Position numbers and translations under genes: made by a program. A DNA stretch of 64,000 bases, from assembly GCF_030813515.1 (NCBI RefSeq), contig NZ_JAUSUK010000001.1, forward strand, positions 992,001 through 1,056,000, read 5' to 3'. The stretch is from Rhodopseudomonas julia (GTDB lineage: Bacteria; Pseudomonadota; Alphaproteobacteria; Rhizobiales; Afifellaceae). Below the pieces are notes generated by a model that saw only the letters and a list, made by a program, of their open reading frames with translations, searched no databases and was not told where the DNA came from. Positions 25,125 to 35,081 of this stretch are shown here, piece by piece (position 1 is the first letter of the stretch; each line of letters starts with the position of its first letter).

Positions 25125-25155
25125 ACCCGGTCTGGCGGCGGCCCGGCCGGGTTTT
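25125..25155 (+). terminator. Terminator-like hairpin between SAM-II riboswitch and metZ
   Basis: ACCCGG (25125-25130) pairs with CCGGGT (25147-25152), with further GC pairing possible in the loop, and ends in TTTT. A competing 5-base pairing GGTCG (25109-25113) with CGACC (25123-25127) overlaps the first arm. This geometry suggests transcriptional attenuation. Confidence 0.55.
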
Positions 25156-25181
25156 CGTTTGCTTGAAGGCAGGAATGCGCC

Positions 25182-26369
25182 GTGACAGATAAAAAGTCCC
25201 TTCGCCCCGCCACGCAGCTCGTGCATGGCGGCACCACAAGATCGCAGTTCTCCGAAACCTCTGAGGCCATCTTCCTCACGCAGGGTTTCGTCTATCCGAG
25301 CGCTGAAGCCGCCGAGGCGCGCTTCAATGGCGACGATCCGGGTTATGTGTATTCGCGTTATGCGAACCCGACGGTTGCGATGTTCGAGGAGCGCATGGCG
25401 CTTCTGGAAGGCGCCGAAGCGGCGAAGGCGACCGCCTCCGGAATGGCCGCAGTCACGGCCGCGCTTCTCGCCGACATTGAAGCCGGCGACCATGTGGTCG
25501 CCTCGCGGGCGCTCTTCGGCTCCTGTCTTTACATCGTGTCGCAGCTTCTGCCGCGTTTCGGCGTCACCTGCACGCTCGTCGACGGCTCCAACCTCGATGA
25601 ATGGCGGGCCGCGGTCACGCCCAAGACCAAGACGCTCTTCTTGGAAAGCCCGGCCAATCCGACGATGGAGCTCGTCGATATCGCGGCCGTTGCGGATATG
25701 GGCCGCAGCGTCGGCGCCCGCCTCGTCGTCGACAATGTCTTCGCGACGCCGATTTTCCAGAAGCCTCTCAAACTCGGCGCCCATACCGTCGTCTATTCCG
25801 CCACCAAGCATATCGACGGGCAGGGCCGCTGCCTCGGCGGCGTGGTTCTGTCGAATGCCGAATGGGTGGAGGAAAAGCTCCTGCCCTTCGTCAAGCATAC
25901 CGGCCCGGCACTCAGTCCGTTCAATGCCTGGGTGCTCCTGAAATCGCTTGAAACGCTGGAACTGCGCGTGCGGCGCCAGGCGGAAACGGCGGCAAAGCTC
26001 GCCGAGATCATCGGCGCGCATGCGGCCGTCGCTCGCGTTCTTTATCCAGGCCACCCGGATCATCCGCAGGCCGAGCTTGCCCGCAGGCAGATGAGCGGTG
26101 GCGGCACGATGATCGCCATCGACATGAAGGGCGGCAAGGACGCCGCCTTCCGCCTCTCCAACGCGCTTCAAATCGTGAGCCTCTCCAACAATCTCGGCGA
26201 CGCCAAGAGCCTCATCACGCATCCGGCGACGACGACGCATCAGAACGTCGCCGAAGATGTGCGGCGCGAGCTCGGGATCACCGAGGGCATGCTGCGCTTT
26301 TCCGTCGGGCTCGAAGATCCCGAAGACCTCGCAGAAGACGTGGCCCAGGCGCTCGACGCGGCGCTCTGA
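25182..26369 (+). CDS. metZ: O-succinylhomoserine sulfhydrylase
   Basis: 395-residue PLP enzyme of the Cys/Met metabolism family, making homocysteine from O-succinylhomoserine and sulfide. PLP-binding Lys in 'VVYSATKHIDGQGRCLGG' (~residue 207), substrate/cofactor contacts 'YVYSRYANPTVAMFEERMA' (~55-73) and 'PLKLGAHT'. The C-terminal 'SLSNNLGDAKSLITHPATTTH' is diagnostic for the gamma-subfamily. Start is a GTG at 25182 with AGGA 9 bases upstream; the nearby ATG is out of frame. The SAM-II riboswitch upstream fits methionine biosynthesis. It converges on the CDP-alcohol transferase gene 12 bases downstream. Confidence 0.93.
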   Translation: MTDKKSLRPATQLVHGGTTRSQFSETSEAIFLTQGFVYPSAEAAEARFNGDDPGYVYSRYANPTVAMFEERMALLEGAEAAKATASGMAAVTAALLADIEAGDHVVASRALFGSCLYIVSQLLPRFGVTCTLVDGSNLDEWRAAVTPKTKTLFLESPANPTMELVDIAAVADMGRSVGARLVVDNVFATPIFQKPLKLGAHTVVYSATKHIDGQGRCLGGVVLSNAEWVEEKLLPFVKHTGPALSPFNAWVLLKSLETLELRVRRQAETAAKLAEIIGAHAAVARVLYPGHPDHPQAELARRQMSGGGTMIAIDMKGGKDAAFRLSNALQIVSLSNNLGDAKSLITHPATTTHQNVAEDVRRELGITEGMLRFSVGLEDPEDLAEDVAQALDAAL

Positions 26370-26381
26370 ACGGCTCTCGCA

Positions 26382-26984
26382 TCAGAAGGTGCGCCAACCG
26401 AGCAGAATGCGCGAGGTCGTCGTCACGGCGCAAAGCGCCGCAAACAGGTAGGCGAGAGGCGAAAAAAACGCGGGAAACAGGCAGAAGGCGAGGAAGAAGA
26501 TCACCGTCTCCGCGCCTTCCATGAGCCCGGTCGTGAAATAAAGCGACTTCACGCCGCGCTGGTCCGTCGTGATTTTCTTCTTTTCCGCCATCACGGCGAA
26601 GGCGAGAAAGCTCGCGCCGTTGACGTAAAAGGCGAGAAGCAGGATCGCGGCCGCAAGTGCGTTGGCGTCCGGATCGGCGAGCGCGAAGGCGGCGGGAACG
26701 AGGCCGTAAAAGGCAAAATCGAGAGTGATATCGAGGAAGCCGCCACGATCGCTCAACCTGGTCGCACGTGCGACGGCACCATCGAGCCCATCGGCGAGAC
26801 GGCCCAAGAGAATAAGAACGAAAGCAAGTACGTAGGCCTCGACGACGATCGCGCCGGCGGCGACAAGGGCGAGACCGAAGCCGGCCAAAGTCACCTGATC
26901 GGCGGTGACACCGCGGCCGGCGAGCATCCGCCCGAGAGAGTTCAACCCGGGTTCGATCTGCTTGCGGATAAGCCCGTCGAGCAT
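26382..26984 (-). CDS. CDP-alcohol phosphatidyltransferase family protein
   Basis: 200-residue integral membrane enzyme that transfers a phospho-alcohol from CDP-alcohol (phospholipid head-group synthesis). The catalytic signature is 'DGLDGAVARATRLSDRGG' followed by 'FLDITLDF' (~residues 65-90), carrying the four metal-binding Asp residues; five or six TM helices follow. Start 26984 has a consensus AGGAGG 7 bases upstream; the frame is open to 27281 over the divergent gene. Alcohol acceptor not predictable from the sequence. Confidence 0.87.
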   Translation of the reverse strand: MLDGLIRKQIEPGLNSLGRMLAGRGVTADQVTLAGFGLALVAAGAIVVEAYVLAFVLILLGRLADGLDGAVARATRLSDRGGFLDITLDFAFYGLVPAAFALADPDANALAAAILLLAFYVNGASFLAFAVMAEKKKITTDQRGVKSLYFTTGLMEGAETVIFFLAFCLFPAFFSPLAYLFAALCAVTTTSRILLGWRTF

Positions 26985-27050
26985 CTTCCGCCTCCTCGCG
27001 GTCTCATTCGCTGACGCTCGCTCCTCTAGCGGTCCCGTCACCAAGACACT

Positions 27051-27911
27051 ATGAACGATTGTAAACGACCTCGTGATTGGCGCGCCGTCTTGCCGAGACT
27101 TTTCCTCTTTCTCGCGATCCTTTTCGCCTCCGCGGCCGGAGCGGCGAAGGCCGAAGAGCCGGTGATCCCCAATTTCTGGGACCCGCGGTCGCGCATCGAG
27201 CGGCCCAATATGGATGCGATCGGCGCGATCCGCTTTCTGGTGACGGACGATTTCGCGCCATTCTCCTTTCGCGACCGGCACGGCGACCTGGTCGGCTTCG
27301 ACATCGACCTGATCCGCGCCATGTGCGAGACGCTCGAAGTCCAGTGCGCGGTGCAGTCGCGCCCCTACGAGACGCTGGAAACAGCGCTTCGGGACAAGGA
27401 AGGCGACGCCATCATGGCCGGGCTTTCACCCGATCCGGAAGGCGACAATCCGCTTCTTGCAACGCGTCCCTATCTCAAGATTCCGGCACGCTTCGTCACG
27501 CTGAAGGAAACGGAGTTCGAGCCCGACGGCGAAACAGACGGGTTTGTAGGCGTCGTCTGCGATAGCGCGCATCAGGCCTTCCTGGAGGATTATTTTCCGA
27601 AGGCACAGGTCGCCTGCTACCAGAGCCCGGCCGCCGCTTTGCAATCTCTGCAGGAAAAGCGGCTCACCGCCGTCTTTGGCGACGCGCTCAGCCTCGCCTT
27701 CTGGCTGCATGGCGCAGGCGCAAAGGATTGCTGCCGCTTCACCGGCGGGCCTTATCTCAACGATGCCTATTTCGGCGACGGGCTGCAGATCGCCGTGCGG
27801 CCGCAAGAGCACGAGCTCAAGAGCGCGCTCGATTACGCGCTGCGCGAAACCTATCGCAACGGCACCTATGCCGAACTCTATCTGCGCTATTTTCCCGTTG
27901 GCCTGTTCTGA
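27051..27911 (+). CDS. ABC-type amino-acid-like substrate-binding protein, stand-alone
   Basis: 286-residue periplasmic binding protein of family 3. Signal peptide at ~13-35 ('LPRLFLFLAILFASAAGAAKA' region, cleavage after Ala-x-Ala). Mature domain begins 'AIRFLVTDDFAPFSFRDRHG', the classic ligand-site start, with 'LVGFDIDLIRAMCETL' next and 'LATRPYLKIPARFVTLK' further on. No permease or ATPase gene adjoins, so it either uses a distant transporter or senses a ligand for another system. Divergent from the CDP-alcohol gene over a 66-base gap. Confidence 0.87.
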   Translation: MNDCKRPRDWRAVLPRLFLFLAILFASAAGAAKAEEPVIPNFWDPRSRIERPNMDAIGAIRFLVTDDFAPFSFRDRHGDLVGFDIDLIRAMCETLEVQCAVQSRPYETLETALRDKEGDAIMAGLSPDPEGDNPLLATRPYLKIPARFVTLKETEFEPDGETDGFVGVVCDSAHQAFLEDYFPKAQVACYQSPAAALQSLQEKRLTAVFGDALSLAFWLHGAGAKDCCRFTGGPYLNDAYFGDGLQIAVRPQEHELKSALDYALRETYRNGTYAELYLRYFPVGLF

Positions 27912-27919
27912 GCCGTGCC

Positions 27920-28726
27920 TCAGGCACCACGCCGGAAGGGATAGAGAAGCGACCAGAGGAAACGGGCCGGCGCGCCGTCCTGGTGCGGCTTGAGGCCGAG
28001 ACGCATGCCCACCTGCCCGGCCTCCGGATCTTGCGTGTAGACGCGGAAGAGCCGGTCCCAGACGGAGAAGTTGAAGCCATAATTGCTATCGGTTTCGCGC
28101 CGCTCCACCGAATGGTGGATGCGATGCATGTCCGGCGTCACGATCAGGAAGCGCAGCACGCGGTCGACCCGGTCGGGTAGACGAACGTTTGAATGGTTGA
28201 ACATCGCCGCGCCGTTCAAAACGATCTCGAAGAGTAGAACCGACAGGACCGGCGCACCGATCAAAATGACGAAAGCCGCCTTCAGGCACATGGAGATGAG
28301 AATTTCGATCGGATGAAAGCGCAGCGCCGTCGTCACGTCGACATCGACATCGGCATGGTGCACGCGATGGACGCGCCACAGGATCGGGATCTTGTGAAAG
28401 GCGACATGCTCCGCCCAGACGGTGAAGTCGAGCAGGATGAAAGCCAGGAGGCCAGAGAAAAGCGGATCGAGACCGAGCACGCGGAACAGCCCAAATCCCT
28501 GCGCTTCGGCAAAGATGGCAGCGCCCACCGCCGCCATCGGAAAGATCACCCGCAGGACCGCGACATCGACGAGAAGGACAGCGAGGTTTGTCACCCAGCG
28601 CCGGCCCTTGAGCGGATGTGCTTTGCGGCGCGGATAGGCGAGCTCAAAGGCCGCCATCGCACCGAAAATGCCGAAGAAGGCGAGAAGCCGAATGCCGGCT
28701 TCTGAGAAGAGAAATCCGAAATTCAT
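27920..28726 (-). CDS. Sterol desaturase / fatty acid hydroxylase family protein
   Basis: 268-residue membrane di-iron enzyme. Three His clusters are present: 'HVAFH' (~107-111), 'HRVHHADVD' (~120-128) and 'HRIHHSVERRETDSNYG' (~200-216), the eight-His pattern of the ERG3/FAH hydroxylase family. About five TM helices. In bacteria such enzymes modify lipids, carotenoids or hopanoids; which one here is unknown. Convergent with the binding-protein gene, 8 bases apart. Confidence 0.88.
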   Translation of the reverse strand: MNFGFLFSEAGIRLLAFFGIFGAMAAFELAYPRRKAHPLKGRRWVTNLAVLLVDVAVLRVIFPMAAVGAAIFAEAQGFGLFRVLGLDPLFSGLLAFILLDFTVWAEHVAFHKIPILWRVHRVHHADVDVDVTTALRFHPIEILISMCLKAAFVILIGAPVLSVLLFEIVLNGAAMFNHSNVRLPDRVDRVLRFLIVTPDMHRIHHSVERRETDSNYGFNFSVWDRLFRVYTQDPEAGQVGMRLGLKPHQDGAPARFLWSLLYPFRRGA

Positions 28727-28763
28727 TACGCCTCTTCATATGGCCCCGGCTGCCGCGCGACCC

Positions 28764-29177
28764 TTAAACGCGACGGTAGCGGGCCGTGGCCGAGCGCTCC
28801 AGGGCAGCCGCGGTCAATTTGTCGATAGCGAGCCGGTCACGAAGCAGGCTGAGGAAGCGCAGCTCCTCTTGCGGCAGATCGAGATCAGCGACCGCCACTT
28901 CGACGACCATGGCGTAGAGCGTGTCGTAGAGCTTCTCAGGCACCGCGTCTTCAAGCAGCGACAGCATGTTTTCTAACCCGTCCGAACCGGCGAGGATTTC
29001 GGCCGCGGTGCGCGACACATCCGGCAGACGGTCGCTGTCGAAGCCTGAAAAGACCGGCAGGGAGCGCGTCAGATTGCCGATTGTCATGAGTTCGGGATCG
29101 GCCATGTGGCCGTCCACGGCCGAAACGGTGACCATGGCGTAGACGAGGGCATCCTGGGTGGAAACCGTTTGCGGCAT
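28764..29177 (-). CDS. TerB-family (tellurite resistance) protein
   Basis: 137-residue all-helical protein of the cytoplasmic TerB-like fold, with paired acidic stretches 'VSAVDGHMADPELMTIGNL' (~18-36) and 'EVAVADLDLPQEELRFLSL' (~92-110) that are the repeated metal-binding halves. Stand-alone TerB proteins are common in alphaproteobacteria and their role is not established. Shine-Dalgarno AAGGAG lies 7 bases before ATG 29177. Divergent from lysS; upstream of the desaturase gene on the same strand with a 37-base gap. Confidence 0.82.
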   Translation of the reverse strand: MPQTVSTQDALVYAMVTVSAVDGHMADPELMTIGNLTRSLPVFSGFDSDRLPDVSRTAAEILAGSDGLENMLSLLEDAVPEKLYDTLYAMVVEVAVADLDLPQEELRFLSLLRDRLAIDKLTAAALERSATARYRRV

Positions 29178-29354
29178 TCTGGGCTCCTTGGCCGGCTGGC
29201 ATTGTCGCGTAGCTATGTTCGCGCACGCCGCTTCGCAAGCTGCCCAGTGCCTCGACGCCGCGCTTTCCTTGCGTTAGAGCTGCGCTCCCAGATTGCGGGG
29301 CCGGCGCGCCAAGGCCCGACCCCGGCCGCAATCGCTCAACCACCAGGATGAAAA

Positions 29355-30965
29355 ATGTCTGCCCAGTCTCTGCCCGAAGAATGGCTCGCCGCCGCACAAG
29401 TCTCGAAGGCCTGGCCTTTCGAGGAAGCGCGCAAGCTGATCGAGCGGCTGGAGAAACGTGGCGGAGACAAACGCGAGATCCTGTTTGAGACCGGCTACGG
29501 CCCCTCCGGCCTGCCGCATATCGGCACCTTCGGCGAGGTGGCGCGCACGACGATGGTGCGCCACGCTTTCCGCGTTCTGACCAAGGACAGCGTGCCGACC
29601 CGCCTCCTCTGCTTCTCCGACGACATGGACGGGCTCCGGAAAGTGCCGGAGAACGTGCCGAACCGGGAGATGATGGAGGCGCATCTCGGCAAGCCGTTGA
29701 CGGAGGTGCCCGACCCGTTCTCCAACGAGTACGATAGCTTCGGACGGGCGAACAATGCACGGCTCAGAGCCTTTCTCGACAAGTTCGGCTTCGAGTACGA
29801 ATTCGCCTCGGCGACGGATTATTACAAGAGCGGCCGCTTCGACGAGACGCTTCTCAAGATGCTCGCCGTCTACGAGAAAGTGCGGGCGATCATTCTGCCG
29901 ACGCTGGGCGAGGAGCGGCGCGCCACCTATTCGCCCTTTCTGCCGATCTGCCCGCGGACCGGCATCGTCCTGCAGGTGCCGACGATCGCGCGCAACCCTG
30001 AGGCCGGCACCATCACCTATCTCGATCCGGAGACGAAAGAGGAGGTGACGGTGGGTGTCACCGGCGGCCAGGTGAAGTGCCAGTGGAAGGCCGACTGGGC
30101 ACTCCGCTGGACGGCGCTCGGCGTCGACTACGAGATGGCCGGCAAGGATCTCATTGATTCCGTCCGGCTGTCCTCGCAGATCTGCCGGGCTCTCGGCGGC
30201 AACCCGCCGGAGGGCTTCAATTACGAGCTCTTCCTCGACGAGAACGGCGAGAAGATCTCAAAGTCGCGCGGGAACGGGCTCACCATCGACGAATGGCTCG
30301 CCTATGCGTCGCCGGAGAGCCTGGCGCTCTACATGTTCCAGAAGCCGCGCTCGGCCAAGCGGCTTTATTTCGACGTCATCCCGCGGGCGGTCGACGAATA
30401 TTTCTCGCATCTCGCCGGCTATGAGGCGCAGACGCCGGAGCAGAAGATCGTCAATCCCGTCTGGCACATCCATTCCGGAGAGCCGCCGGAAGTCGAGATG
30501 CCGGTTTCGTTCGCCATGCTCCTCAACCTCGTCTCGGCGTCGAATTCCGAAGACGCACGCGTTCTTTGGGGCTTCATCTCCCGCTATGCGCCGGGTGCGA
30601 GCGCGGAAAGCCATCCGGCCCTCAATGAGCTCGTCGGTTACGCGATCCGCTACTACAACGATTTCGTCAAACCGACCAAGAGCTTCCGCGCGCCGACGGA
30701 CACCGAGAAGGCCGCTCTCACCGATCTCGACCAGCGCCTTTCGGCGCTGCCGGACAACGCCAGTGGCGAGGAGATCCAAAACGAGGTCTATGCCGTCGGC
30801 AAGGCGCACGATTTCGGCAATCTCCGCGACTGGTTTCAGGCGCTCTACCAGGTGCTTCTCGGCCAGGACCAGGGACCGCGCTTCGGCTCCTTCGTGGCGC
30901 TTTACGGCATCGGCGAGACGCGGGCGCTGATCGCAAAGGCGCTCGACGGCAAGCTCGCCGCGTGA
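29355..30965 (+). CDS. lysS: Class I lysyl-tRNA synthetase
   Basis: 536-residue class I LysRS (archaeal type), which charges tRNA-Lys. HIGH-like motif '[13 protein letters not shown]' (~residues 50-62), KMSKS-like '[10 protein letters not shown]' (~298-307), and a C-terminal helical anticodon-binding bundle. Class I LysRS replaces the common class II enzyme in most alphaproteobacteria. Shine-Dalgarno AGGA lies 7 bases before ATG 29355. Followed by a tRNA gene 143 bases downstream. Confidence 0.95.
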   Translation: MSAQSLPEEWLAAAQVSKAWPFEEARKLIERLEKRGGDKREILFETGYGPSGLPHIGTFGEVARTTMVRHAFRVLTKDSVPTRLLCFSDDMDGLRKVPENVPNREMMEAHLGKPLTEVPDPFSNEYDSFGRANNARLRAFLDKFGFEYEFASATDYYKSGRFDETLLKMLAVYEKVRAIILPTLGEERRATYSPFLPICPRTGIVLQVPTIARNPEAGTITYLDPETKEEVTVGVTGGQVKCQWKADWALRWTALGVDYEMAGKDLIDSVRLSSQICRALGGNPPEGFNYELFLDENGEKISKSRGNGLTIDEWLAYASPESLALYMFQKPRSAKRLYFDVIPRAVDEYFSHLAGYEAQTPEQKIVNPVWHIHSGEPPEVEMPVSFAMLLNLVSASNSEDARVLWGFISRYAPGASAESHPALNELVGYAIRYYNDFVKPTKSFRAPTDTEKAALTDLDQRLSALPDNASGEEIQNEVYAVGKAHDFGNLRDWFQALYQVLLGQDQGPRFGSFVALYGIGETRALIAKALDGKLAA

Positions 30966-31049
30966 GCGGCCGGCCGGCACGCCACTCTGAACGTCTTGGC
31001 CAGAGCGGCGCGCGGAGCCTCGCCAGAGAACCCCATCAGAGAAAATCGA

Positions 31050-31084
31050 GCGGCCCTTCCGATCCTGCTTGACGGGAGGGCCGC
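31050..31084 (-). terminator. Hairpin between lysS and tRNA-Gly
   Basis: GCGGCCCTTCC pairs with GGGAGGGCCGC (one bulge) to give a long GC stem. On the minus strand it is followed by a T-rich TCGATTTTCTC, so it could stop readthrough from the catalase gene; on the plus strand it lacks a T-run. Confidence 0.4.
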
Positions 31085-31108
31085 CCGCAGCCAATTTGCG
31101 ATCCGGCC

Positions 31109-31183
31109 GCGGGCGTAGTTCAGTGGTAGAACGTCAGCTTCCCAAGCTGAATGTCGTCGGTTCGATCCCGATCGCCCGCTCCA
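31109..31183 (+). tRNA. tRNA-Gly (anticodon CCC)
   Basis: Complete 75-base cloverleaf with encoded CCA end. Acceptor arms GCGGGCG / CGCCCGC, D-arm GTTC-GAAC, anticodon stem TCAGC/GCTGA with loop TTCCCAA giving anticodon CCC at 31141-31143, T-arm GTCGG-TTCGATC-CCGAT. It reads GGG codons. It lies between lysS and the catalase gene, whose stop is 16 bases away on the opposite strand. Confidence 0.96.
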
Positions 31184-31199
31184 CCTTTCCTCTCCGTGC

Positions 31200-33317
31200 T
31201 CAGCCAGCGCTCACCTTCGGCTCGCGGTCCCAGACGCGCAGCTTGCCGAGGCTTTTCACGAAGCTCTTCGCGTCGCCGGCGCCCGAGAGCGCGACGCAGC
31301 CTGCATCCATGTCGGAGGCAATCCCGGCCTTCTCGAAAAGCATCTTCGCCGCCTGCGAATAGGCGATGAACTTGCAGTGCACGAAGGCGTCGGAGACGAA
31401 ATCCTTCGCCGGCGGCATCTTGGCAAGCGCGACAACCGTATCCTCGGACGTCAGGATCGCCACCGCGTCGTAAAGGACGGAAGGTCCGCCATCGATCTTC
31501 TCATCGGCCTCGATCCAGGTGCCGTCAGAGGCTTCGACACCGCCCACCATGGGGGCCACGAACTCAATCATCGCGCCCTCCGCCTCAACGGCCGATTTCA
31601 GCGCTTTCACGAGATCGATATCAACGCCGTCCGTGACGAGCACGCCGAGCTTGCGGCCGGCAAAACTCTCCGGGCCGTTCAGGAGGATGGAGAGCTTGGG
31701 CGAGGCCTTGAGATCCGTCTTCGTCGGCATGGCCGCTTCGATCGGCTCTGGCATCTTCTTGAGACGCAGCCCGTCCGCCACCTGCTTCGCCAGATCCTCA
31801 TCGACATTCCTGAGATGCGCGACGATGCGGGCGCGAATTTCAGGCGTCTGCACCTTGGACAATTCGAATGTGAACGCTGAAGCGATATGCCCCTGCTCGA
31901 CATCCGTCTGTGAGATGTAGAACTGCCGGGCCTGGCTGTAATGATCGGCGAAGGTTTCAGAACGGATGCGGCCCTTCTCGCCTTCGACAACCTCCGGATG
32001 CGAGGCAAAACCGTTCTTCGGGTCCTCCCGCGGCCCGCCTTCCTCTCCGCTCCAGGAGTTCGGCTCGTAATTGGCGCGCCCCACCGGATTGTGGAAAGCC
32101 ATATGGCCGTCCTGCTGGAAATGATGGAAGGGGCAGCGCGGCGCATTCACCGGCAGATGCGTGAAATTGGTGGAGCCGAGGCGCGACAGCTGGGTGTCGA
32201 GATAAGAAAAGTTGCGCCCCTGCAGGAGCGGGTCGTTGGTGAAGTCGATGCCTGGCACGAGATTGCCGGTGTGGAAGGCGACCTGCTCGGTCTCGGCGAA
32301 GAAATTGTCGACGCAGCGGTTCAAGACCATGCGCCCGACCGGCTTCACCGGCACCTCTTCTTCGGGGATGATTTTCGTCGCATCGAGCACGTCGAAATCG
32401 AACTTATCGACGAAGTCCTCGTCGAAGAGCTGCAGACCGAGCTCCCATTCGGGATGATCGCCCATCTTGATCGCATCCCACAGGTCGCGGCGATGGAAAT
32501 CGGGATCGGCGCCGTTCAGTTTCACCGCCTCGTTCCAGACAACCGATTGCATGCCCTGCTTCGGCTTCCAGTGGAATTTGACGAAGGTCGATTTTCCCTC
32601 GGCATTGACGAAACGGAAGGTGTGGACGCCGAACCCCTCCATGAAACGGAACGAACGCGGGATCGTGCGGTCCGACATGATCCACAGCGCCATGTTGATC
32701 GATTCCGGCGTCAGCGAAATGAAATCCCAGAAATTATCGTGCGCCGTCTGCGCCTGCGGGAAGCCGCGGTCGGGCTCCTGCTTGGCGGCGTGGATGAGAT
32801 CGGGAAATTTGATGGCGTCCTGGATGAAGAAGACCGGGATGTTGTTGCCGACGATGTCCCAGTTGCCTTCCTTCGTATAAAATTTCACCGCGAAACCGCG
32901 CACGTCGCGGGCAAGATCGGCCGAGCCTTTATTGCCGGCAACCGTGGAGAAGCGGACGAAAACATCCGTCTTCTCGCCGGGACGCAGGAAAAGATCGGCC
33001 GCGGTGATATCGGACAGGCTCTCATAGGTCTCGAAATAGCCGTGCGCACCGAAACCTCTGGCATGCACGACGCGCTCCGGGATCCGCTCATGATCGAAAT
33101 GGAAAATCTTCTCGCGGAAGTGCTGGTCTTCCAGAAGCGTCGGCCCACGGCGTCCGGCTTTCAGCGAGTTCTGATCGTCGGAGACGGGCGCACCCTGCGC
33201 CGTCGTCAGCGGCTTTCTCTTGCCATTCGCAACCTGATGAACCTCGCCGCCCGTGCCGCGCAGCACCTTCTCGCCTGCGAAGTCTCCGGGTTTCATATCC
33301 TGCTCAGATCTTGCCAT
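31200..33317 (-). CDS. katE: Large-subunit catalase (clade 2, HPII-like)
   Basis: 705-residue haem catalase degrading hydrogen peroxide. Distal-side motif '[14 protein letters not shown]' with catalytic His (~84-97), proximal haem-ligand region '[13 protein letters not shown]' with Tyr (~375), and '[14 protein letters not shown]'. A flavodoxin-like/GATase1 C-terminal domain (~550-705, '[19 protein letters not shown]') marks the large-subunit type. Start 33317 is chosen for AGGAG 8 bases upstream. Monocistronic. No OxyR or RpoE regulator adjoins. Confidence 0.94.
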   Translation of the reverse strand: MARSEQDMKPGDFAGEKVLRGTGGEVHQVANGKRKPLTTAQGAPVSDDQNSLKAGRRGPTLLEDQHFREKIFHFDHERIPERVVHARGFGAHGYFETYESLSDITAADLFLRPGEKTDVFVRFSTVAGNKGSADLARDVRGFAVKFYTKEGNWDIVGNNIPVFFIQDAIKFPDLIHAAKQEPDRGFPQAQTAHDNFWDFISLTPESINMALWIMSDRTIPRSFRFMEGFGVHTFRFVNAEGKSTFVKFHWKPKQGMQSVVWNEAVKLNGADPDFHRRDLWDAIKMGDHPEWELGLQLFDEDFVDKFDFDVLDATKIIPEEEVPVKPVGRMVLNRCVDNFFAETEQVAFHTGNLVPGIDFTNDPLLQGRNFSYLDTQLSRLGSTNFTHLPVNAPRCPFHHFQQDGHMAFHNPVGRANYEPNSWSGEEGGPREDPKNGFASHPEVVEGEKGRIRSETFADHYSQARQFYISQTDVEQGHIASAFTFELSKVQTPEIRARIVAHLRNVDEDLAKQVADGLRLKKMPEPIEAAMPTKTDLKASPKLSILLNGPESFAGRKLGVLVTDGVDIDLVKALKSAVEAEGAMIEFVAPMVGGVEASDGTWIEADEKIDGGPSVLYDAVAILTSEDTVVALAKMPPAKDFVSDAFVHCKFIAYSQAAKMLFEKAGIASDMDAGCVALSGAGDAKSFVKSLGKLRVWDREPKVSAG

Positions 33318-33602
33318 GAGACTGTCTCCTCGATGTAGGGGTGCGGAACTGCGGACTGGCTGTCTCAGGCGCAACACGAGCCTGACGCGAGCCGTTCCCT
33401 CACAGGGCGGAGACTTTCTTTAGCTGCGCAACGGAAGTGGCCGATCGCCCAGCGTTACGGTGGATGACGCATCCGTGTCGGCCGCGATCTTGCCGCTCTG
33501 GCGGACAAACCGGCGCCCCGGCCAGGCAATCGGCTGGCGGGGCGGCGAGGCGATCGCCGCCCGACATTTTCGATCAGGTGCGCCCGATCGGGGGCTCGAC
33601 GA
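33318..33602. other. Intergenic region upstream of catalase
   Basis: 285 bases without a convincing gene between the catalase start and the glycosyltransferase stop, both on the minus strand. It should contain the catalase promoter. I found no OxyR-like or Fur-like site. Confidence 0.35.
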
Positions 33603-35081
33603 TCAGGCGGCGGCGCGACCGTCGAGCGTCTCCGCCAGTACGCGCAGCCAGTTGCGCACATGGGCGAAGACCAGAAACTCGTTGTGGACGCGCTGCTGCG
33701 CGCTCAGGCCGAAGGCGTCGCGACGTTCCTGGTCGAGCAAGAGCTCGGTCAGCGTGCGGGCGATGTCATCCGTGTCGTGGGCGTCCCTGACGAGGCGTCC
33801 ATCGAGATCCGGCCGGATCTGCTGGCGCAGGCCGGCCGCCGGCGAGCCGACGATCGCAGCGCGCTTCCACATCGCTTCCGTCACCGTCAGACCGAAACCC
33901 TCTCGGACCGAATTCTGAACGACGATATCGGAGCAGCGCTGCAGCGCGTTGACGAGGAGCGCGTTGTTCTTGGGTGACGTCATTGGCAGGGAGAGGACGG
34001 CAATGGAATCCTGAAGCTCGGGGTCGAGCGACAGGTAAGTGTCCATCACCTCTTTCAGAGCCTCCAAACCTTCTGGATCGTCGGTCACCGATTCCGGATC
34101 AGGACCGGCGAGCACCAGGCGCGCAAGGTCGAGCGGTCGGCGCTCTTCCTCGCTCAACGTGTTCGTCTTCAGGGCCTCTTTCATCTTCACAAAGCCCTGC
34201 ATGAGGGGCAGCCAGCCCTTGAGGCGGTCCCAGCGGGACACCTGCGTGACGATGGGTCGAAATAGCAGGCCGAGATCTTCAGGCTCGGTCGCCGGGGCCC
34301 ATTCGCCGTTCCTCTGCAGCCTTTGCGCACGCTCTTCGAAAGGCGGTGTCAATGTCGGGCCAGTTGCCGTGATCAGGCCGCCATTGGCGAGAATGCCGGC
34401 AAGCTTGTGCACCGGCAGATCCCGGTTCTTGTTGCTCAAGGGATCGATGGAGGGGTGGATGATGGTGGCCCGCCCGGCGAGACAGCGCGGGATATATTCC
34501 GGCGCCGTGAAGACGGTGTGGTCGTATTTCACCGCCCATTGCTCCAGAAACTCCCAGGCCGCGATGGTTTCCGGCGTTTCCTCGTCGAGGCCGATATGGC
34601 AGCGCCAGATGGCGGTCAGACCCATACGCTCGCGCAAAAGCGCACCGGCTCCGAGCGGCTGCGGATCGTGGATGACGAGAACGTCGTTCGGCTCCACGAA
34701 CTCGGCGAGACGGGCTGCCACCGAATGGCTCACCTTCTCGTAAAGCGCGTGGGCACCATTGCCGAGATCGGGGTCGCCAGCGCCATGGATAAGATTATGG
34801 ATCTGCTTGGTCAGACGGAAAAACTCGTCCTCGTCGCTTTCCATCACAAGCCAGTTGGCGTCGACACCGAGTTCACGCAGCATGGCGATCAACGGCGGCA
34901 AAAGCTCTGCGACGCCGCCCCCATGGGCCGTCGAGTTGACCATCCAGACACGCCGTCCCTGCAATTTCGGCAGGAGCATTTCGGCCTCCTCACGGAGGTC
35001 GCGCACATCGTTGCTCAGATGCGCAATACGCTCGTAATCCTTCAGCGAGGCGTGGTGGTTGGAATCGATGAGTCTTGCCAT
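33603..35081 (-). CDS. GT4 glycosyltransferase, trehalose-synthase-like
   Basis: 492-residue GT-B glycosyltransferase. N-terminal half has 'VWMVNSTAHGGGVAELLPPL' (~45-64), typical of trehalose synthase/TreT-like GT4 enzymes, and 'VLVIHDPQPLGAGALL'; C-terminal half has 'QVSRWDRLKGWLPLM' and the E-x7-E donor motif 'REGFGLTVTEAMWKRAAIVG' (~393-412). TreT-type enzymes join NDP-glucose and glucose to trehalose. No other trehalose gene lies here, so other glucosylation is possible. ATG 35081 begins 'MARLID'; a TTG four codons upstream is an alternative. Confidence 0.87.
   Translation of the reverse strand: MARLIDSNHHASLKDYERIAHLSNDVRDLREEAEMLLPKLQGRRVWMVNSTAHGGGVAELLPPLIAMLRELGVDANWLVMESDEDEFFRLTKQIHNLIHGAGDPDLGNGAHALYEKVSHSVAARLAEFVEPNDVLVIHDPQPLGAGALLRERMGLTAIWRCHIGLDEETPETIAAWEFLEQWAVKYDHTVFTAPEYIPRCLAGRATIIHPSIDPLSNKNRDLPVHKLAGILANGGLITATGPTLTPPFEERAQRLQRNGEWAPATEPEDLGLLFRPIVTQVSRWDRLKGWLPLMQGFVKMKEALKTNTLSEEERRPLDLARLVLAGPDPESVTDDPEGLEALKEVMDTYLSLDPELQDSIAVLSLPMTSPKNNALLVNALQRCSDIVVQNSVREGFGLTVTEAMWKRAAIVGSPAAGLRQQIRPDLDGRLVRDAHDTDDIARTLTELLLDQERRDAFGLSAQQRVHNEFLVFAHVRNWLRVLAETLDGRAAA

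Noticed and set aside
31941-33338. 465-codon plus-strand frame opposite catalase
   Set aside because: Shadow of the catalase gene, which carries intact active-site motifs.
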